Shown here: piece after piece, positions 61,058 to 64,000 of the stretch | Numbering within the stretch: the first letter of the stretch is position 1 | How the letters are laid out: every line of letters starts with the position of its first letter | Assembly: GCA_003054665.1 (NCBI GenBank) | Contig: QAYY01000001.1 | Span: forward strand, 609,501 to 673,500 | DNA length: 64,000 nucleotides | DNA from: Opitutaceae bacterium EW11 | GTDB lineage: Bacteria; Verrucomicrobiota; Verrucomicrobiia; Opitutales; Opitutaceae | Direction: 5' to 3' | The notes under the pieces: model-generated | What the model was told of the DNA's origin: nothing | The model's input: the letters and a program-made list of their open reading frames with translations, nothing else | The model's database searches: none | Program-made: the position numbers and the translations under genes

Positions 61058-61319
61058 TGAAAAGGGGGCTTATTTGCGATGGAAGGGAAGTTACTCACGC
61101 CAGACCCGGTCGCCACGCTTTAGAACCAAGCCGGGGGGTATTTACCCGTTCTTTACCCCCACGCGCAGTCTCGTGGCAGAAACACCGCCGGGGTTGACGC
61201 CTTTTTGACCCACCCTGGAGGAAACCCCTACAGAATTCTTTGGGGCGCCACCAGTTACGTTGTCATACTGGCAGCACTACACTCGCTTCAAGAGGCCGCT
61301 GCGGGCAGAATATCGACAC
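61058..61319. promoter_or_regulatory. Intergenic region upstream of the receiver/coiled-coil gene
   Basis: 262 bases. Contains the inverted repeat GGGGGTA (61134-61140) / TACCCCC (61154-61160) about 75-105 bases upstream of the start at 61057, and an unstructured C-rich leader. I see no further gene or clear promoter. Confidence 0.35.
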
Positions 61320-62549
61320 TCACGTGCGGAAGAGCACGGACTCGCGATTGAACAAACGCACAGCCACTGCGAGGGCCGCGGCGCCGTACAGACATGAAGA
61401 GCCGAAAATGAGCGCCATCATGTCGTAGCGGAACGAGCCGGAGACCATTTCTTTGCCGATGAGCGACACGTTCAGCACCGGGATCAGGGCCAATTTCGCG
61501 TTCAGCTCCACGCCGGGAAGCATGGCTGCCATCGCGGGCAGGATGGTGAGGAAAAGTATCGGCGACGCATACGTTTGCGCTTCTTTGTGGCTCTTCGCAA
61601 AAAGCGAAACGCTGAAGAGCAGCGCGGAGAAAACCACGGCGAGGGGCAGGACCATCACCATCACGCCGAGCACCCCGACCGGATCCACCATCGGCAATTG
61701 CTGGCCGGTCGCAGCGTTTACGGCTTTCGCCCCGGCGCCGACCTTGCCTGCAAACAGGTGAACCAGACCCACCGCGCTAAGGGCCATGGAGGTGATGGAA
61801 GTCACCACGGTAGAAAGCGAGATCGTGAGAACCGTCAGGAACTTACCCAAAACCAACTCCACGCGGCCGACCGGGCTGCACAGGATCGTCTCCATCGTCC
61901 CCCGCTCCTTCTCGCCGGCGGTCAAATCGATCGCCGGATACATGGCGCCGACGACACTCAGGATAATCAGGAGATACGGGACGAATCCGCCAAAGAGGTT
62001 GCCGCCCACTTTCTCGGGAGGCGCCACGTTCTGACGTTTGATTTCGAACGGACGCACAAACGATGCATTCAGCCCTCGTTCGCCGAGCTTTCGCGTGACT
62101 GCCGCCTCGCGAAACTCACGGAGTATCCGGTCGATCTCGCCTGCCGCGAAGCTCGACTTCATCTCCCCCTCGTAGGTGTAGATTTTTACCGTCGCGATCG
62201 AGTTGGCTGCCAGGTCCGCTTCGAAGCCAGGCGGGATCTCCACCGCCGCCCGAATGCGTTTGTCTGAAATCTGCTGCGCATAGTCGGAGGCGGCCGGCAC
62301 GAGGCGAAGCTTGGGACTTCCGGCCAACGCCTTCTGCAAGGGTTCGGAGTTGCCGGGACCGATGATCATGACTGCAGGCGTCTCTTCGGCCGCCTTTTTC
62401 ACGACCTTCAGGGAAACCGCGGTAAATGCGAACATGATGCCGGGAATAACAAGCGCCGGCACGAGAAGCATGGACAGCAGCGTACGACGATCCCTCAAGG
62501 CGTCTCGCATCTCTTTCCCGTACACGGTCCGAATCTGGTTCCAGTTCAT
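61320..62549 (-). CDS. ABC transporter permease, NatB type
   Basis: 409 residues. One N-terminal membrane helix (about 20-45; LLSMLLVPALVIPGIMFAFT), a large extracytoplasmic domain of ~150 residues (about 45-185), then five more helices at 185-400: YLLIILSVVGAMYPAIDLTAGEKERGTMETILCSPV matches the ABC-2/NatB permease signature. It begins 36 bases after the ATPase gene stop and belongs to the same operon. NatAB exports sodium in Bacillus; other family members export drugs or lipids, so the substrate stays open. Confidence 0.88.
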   Translation of the reverse strand: MNWNQIRTVYGKEMRDALRDRRTLLSMLLVPALVIPGIMFAFTAVSLKVVKKAAEETPAVMIIGPGNSEPLQKALAGSPKLRLVPAASDYAQQISDKRIRAAVEIPPGFEADLAANSIATVKIYTYEGEMKSSFAAGEIDRILREFREAAVTRKLGERGLNASFVRPFEIKRQNVAPPEKVGGNLFGGFVPYLLIILSVVGAMYPAIDLTAGEKERGTMETILCSPVGRVELVLGKFLTVLTISLSTVVTSITSMALSAVGLVHLFAGKVGAGAKAVNAATGQQLPMVDPVGVLGVMVMVLPLAVVFSALLFSVSLFAKSHKEAQTYASPILFLTILPAMAAMLPGVELNAKLALIPVLNVSLIGKEMVSGSFRYDMMALIFGSSCLYGAAALAVAVRLFNRESVLFRT

Positions 62550-62585
62550 GCGACGATGGCGTTGTGGCTGGGTGCGGCGGAGAAC

Positions 62586-63362
62586 TCAGCGGGTTGTGGC
62601 AGGCGGGACGTCTTGCCGGGCCAGCGCACTCTCCCCGCCCACCGCGGCGACGAAGATCTCCTCCATGTCCCGCTGGCCGAAACGAGCGCGGAGCGCATCG
62701 AGTGTACCCTCCGCCCGGATACGCCCGCCATGGACGATCCCGATCACGTCGCAGAGCTTCTCCACCTCGCTCATCACGTGCGTGGAGTAGATCACCGTCT
62801 TTCCGCGTTCGCGGCAGTCGCGGATGAAACGCACAATCGTGCGGGCCGCGAGCACGTCGAGGCCGAGCGTGGGCTCGTCGAAGATCATCACCGCGGGGTC
62901 GTGGATGAGGGTGCGAGCGATGGAGACTTTCTGCTTCATGCCCGTGGAAAACTTGTCCGTCCGACGGTCGATGAACTCCCCCATGTCCAGTTCCTCGGTC
63001 AGGCGCCGGGTGCGCACCGCGATCTCGGGATCGCCGAGGCCGTTCAGGCGCCCGAAATAGGTGATGGTTTCCCGCGCCGTCAGCCGTCCGTACAAGGCCG
63101 TGCTCGCCGCGAGAAATCCGACCTGCTTGCGCACCTCGTGCGCCTGGCGGACCACGTCGAAGCCGGCCACGGTTGCCGCACCGCTGGTGGGTTTGAGCAA
63201 CGTGGCAAGCAGGCGGAGGGTCGTGGTTTTCCCCGCGCCGTTCGCGCCGAGCAGCCCGTAGATCTGCCCGGGCTCGACACGAAAGCTCACTCCGTCGACG
63301 GCGCGCACTTCCACGCGTTTTTTGTCGCGGAAGACCTTGGTCAATCCTTCGGCTTCAATCAT
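62586..63362 (-). CDS. ABC transporter ATP-binding protein, NatA type
   Basis: 258 residues with all ATPase motifs: Walker [10 protein letters not shown] (near 40), Q-loop region, signature [15 protein letters not shown], Walker [13 protein letters not shown], and a switch His in [14 protein letters not shown]. The sequence FSTGMKQK is a variant LSGGQ signature characteristic of NatA-like exporters. The protein should energise the permease encoded directly downstream. Upstream on the same strand is the LytTR regulator gene, 79 bases away, which may control it. Confidence 0.9.
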   Translation of the reverse strand: MIEAEGLTKVFRDKKRVEVRAVDGVSFRVEPGQIYGLLGANGAGKTTTLRLLATLLKPTSGAATVAGFDVVRQAHEVRKQVGFLAASTALYGRLTARETITYFGRLNGLGDPEIAVRTRRLTEELDMGEFIDRRTDKFSTGMKQKVSIARTLIHDPAVMIFDEPTLGLDVLAARTIVRFIRDCRERGKTVIYSTHVMSEVEKLCDVIGIVHGGRIRAEGTLDALRARFGQRDMEEIFVAAVGGESALARQDVPPATTR

Positions 63363-63441
63363 GGGAGGCTGCGATGTGAGGGTGGACGTTCTGCGGCAGA
63401 AAAGACGGGCTCGGAGGAAAATCCGGCCGCCCGCAAAAGCG

Positions 63442-64000
63442 CTATAGGCTCATGCGTTCGCGAAACTCCTGAGCCTGGCGGCGGCTGAGTTCAACCTTGG
63501 CGCCGCCTTTCAAAGTCACGAGCAAGCCCGAACTGAACCAGGGTTCGATCCGGTCGATCCAGGACAGATTGATGATCTGCCGCCGATTGGCCCGGAAGAA
63601 ATACTTGGGGTCGAGGCGCTCCTCCATCGCGTTCAGGGAGCGAAAGAGCTGTGGCTGCGCGTCATCGAAGTGGATACGGGTGTAGTTGCCCTCGCTTTCG
63701 AGAAGGCGGATCGACTTCACCTGCACAAACCAGCACCGCTCGCCCTCGCGGACAAACACCTTGTCCTCCAGCGCGAGCCGGCCGGTCCGGGCCGACTCCT
63801 TGGCGATTCCGATGGCGCGCAGCTTCTCCACCGCCGCGGCCAGCCGCGCGGGGTCCACGGGTTTCATCAGGTAGTCGAGGGCGTTGAACTCGAACGCCCT
63901 CACCGCGAACTCGTCGTAAGCCGTGGTAAACACCACGAGCGGGACGGGCGGCTCCATCGACTCCAGGAGTTCGAAGCCCGACTCGCCCGGCATCTGGATA
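63442..64000 (-). CDS. LytTR-family response regulator (5' end outside window)
   Basis: The visible 184+ residues hold the second half of a receiver domain (DIQMPGESGFELL, where the phospho-acceptor lies at the window edge; VVFTTAYDEFAVRAFEFNALDYLMKPV with the conserved Lys) and a complete LytTR DNA-binding domain (VQVKSIRLLESEGNYTRIHF, FFRANRRQIINLSWIDRIEPW). The frame stays open to base 64000, so the start and the first ~50 residues are missing. Such regulators pair with LytS-type kinases; none is in the window. It lies upstream of the NatAB-type transporter genes in the same orientation, which it might regulate. Confidence 0.9.
   Translation of the reverse strand, partial: IQMPGESGFELLESMEPPVPLVVFTTAYDEFAVRAFEFNALDYLMKPVDPARLAAAVEKLRAIGIAKESARTGRLALEDKVFVREGERCWFVQVKSIRLLESEGNYTRIHFDDAQPQLFRSLNAMEERLDPKYFFRANRRQIINLSWIDRIEPWFSSGLLVTLKGGAKVELSRRQAQEFRERMSL

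Noticed and set aside
1-64000. CRISPR arrays, tRNA or rRNA genes, insertion sequences
   Set aside because: No regularly spaced repeats, no cloverleaf with a T-loop, no transposase-like frame and no flanking inverted repeats were seen.

Overview
The window reads as an ordinary chromosomal segment of a GC-rich Verrucomicrobiota bacterium, most likely of the family Opitutaceae. The basis is a large TonB-dependent receptor with a VVLSPFEV-type N-terminal box, three PEP-CTERM proteins ending in (V/I)PEP(S/T)TY plus a helix and Arg cluster, giant ASPIC/UnbV (CRTAC1-type) FG-GAP proteins, and response regulators with a four-Cys tail. This assignment is inference from family content. I see no rRNA, tRNA, CRISPR array, insertion sequence or prophage.

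Layout. 1-5.3 kb: the 3' part of a VIT-domain membrane protein with an MSEP/PEP-CTERM-like C-terminus, a GNAT acetyltransferase, a lipoprotein and an epoxide-hydrolase-like enzyme. 5.6-9.1 kb: a secreted GH51-like glycosidase and a PEP-CTERM protein, closed by a strong terminator. 9.2-11.9 kb: a translationally coupled multi-PAS histidine kinase and response regulator. 12.1-14.6 kb: an arsR - permease - redox disulfide protein - proC-like cluster with matching operator-like motifs. 14.7-15.9 kb: an acyltransferase. 16.0-29.0 kb: a locus of FG-GAP lipoprotein, TPR protein, two tandem 1.2-kilo-residue ASPIC/UnbV proteins and a polytopic membrane protein. 29.2-33.0 kb: the TonB-dependent receptor. 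33.5-40.5 kb: small housekeeping and metabolic genes (epimerase, GcvR-like ACT protein, PEP-CTERM protein, two RNA methyltransferases, BON protein, DUF1653, glycerate kinase). 40.5-46.9 kb: a polytopic membrane protein, a PEP-CTERM protein, a small membrane protein coupled to an amidase, a short hypothetical and a coiled-coil membrane protein. 46.9-51.2 kb: a hybrid histidine kinase with two zinc-ribbon-like response regulators and a SlyX-like protein. 51.4-59.2 kb: an XRE regulator with clear operators, a YyaL-type thioredoxin protein, a deoxyhypusine-synthase-like enzyme, an EamA transporter, an ABC-F ATPase and a methyltransferase. 59.25-59.36 kb: a candidate structured leader RNA with its own terminator. 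59.6-64 kb: a receiver plus coiled-coil protein, a NatAB-type ABC transporter and a LytTR regulator cut by the right edge.

How the genes fit together. Export and surface display recur: three PEP-CTERM proteins, one exosortase-N-like substrate, a TonB receptor, a secreted glycosidase and the FG-GAP proteins suggest a polysaccharide- or peptide-scavenging life style. Signalling is the second theme. The least explained signals are the structured RNA in front of the methyltransferase gene at 59.2 kb and the 16-29 kb FG-GAP/TPR/membrane locus. All positions of domains and hairpins were read by eye; no folding or homology search was run.
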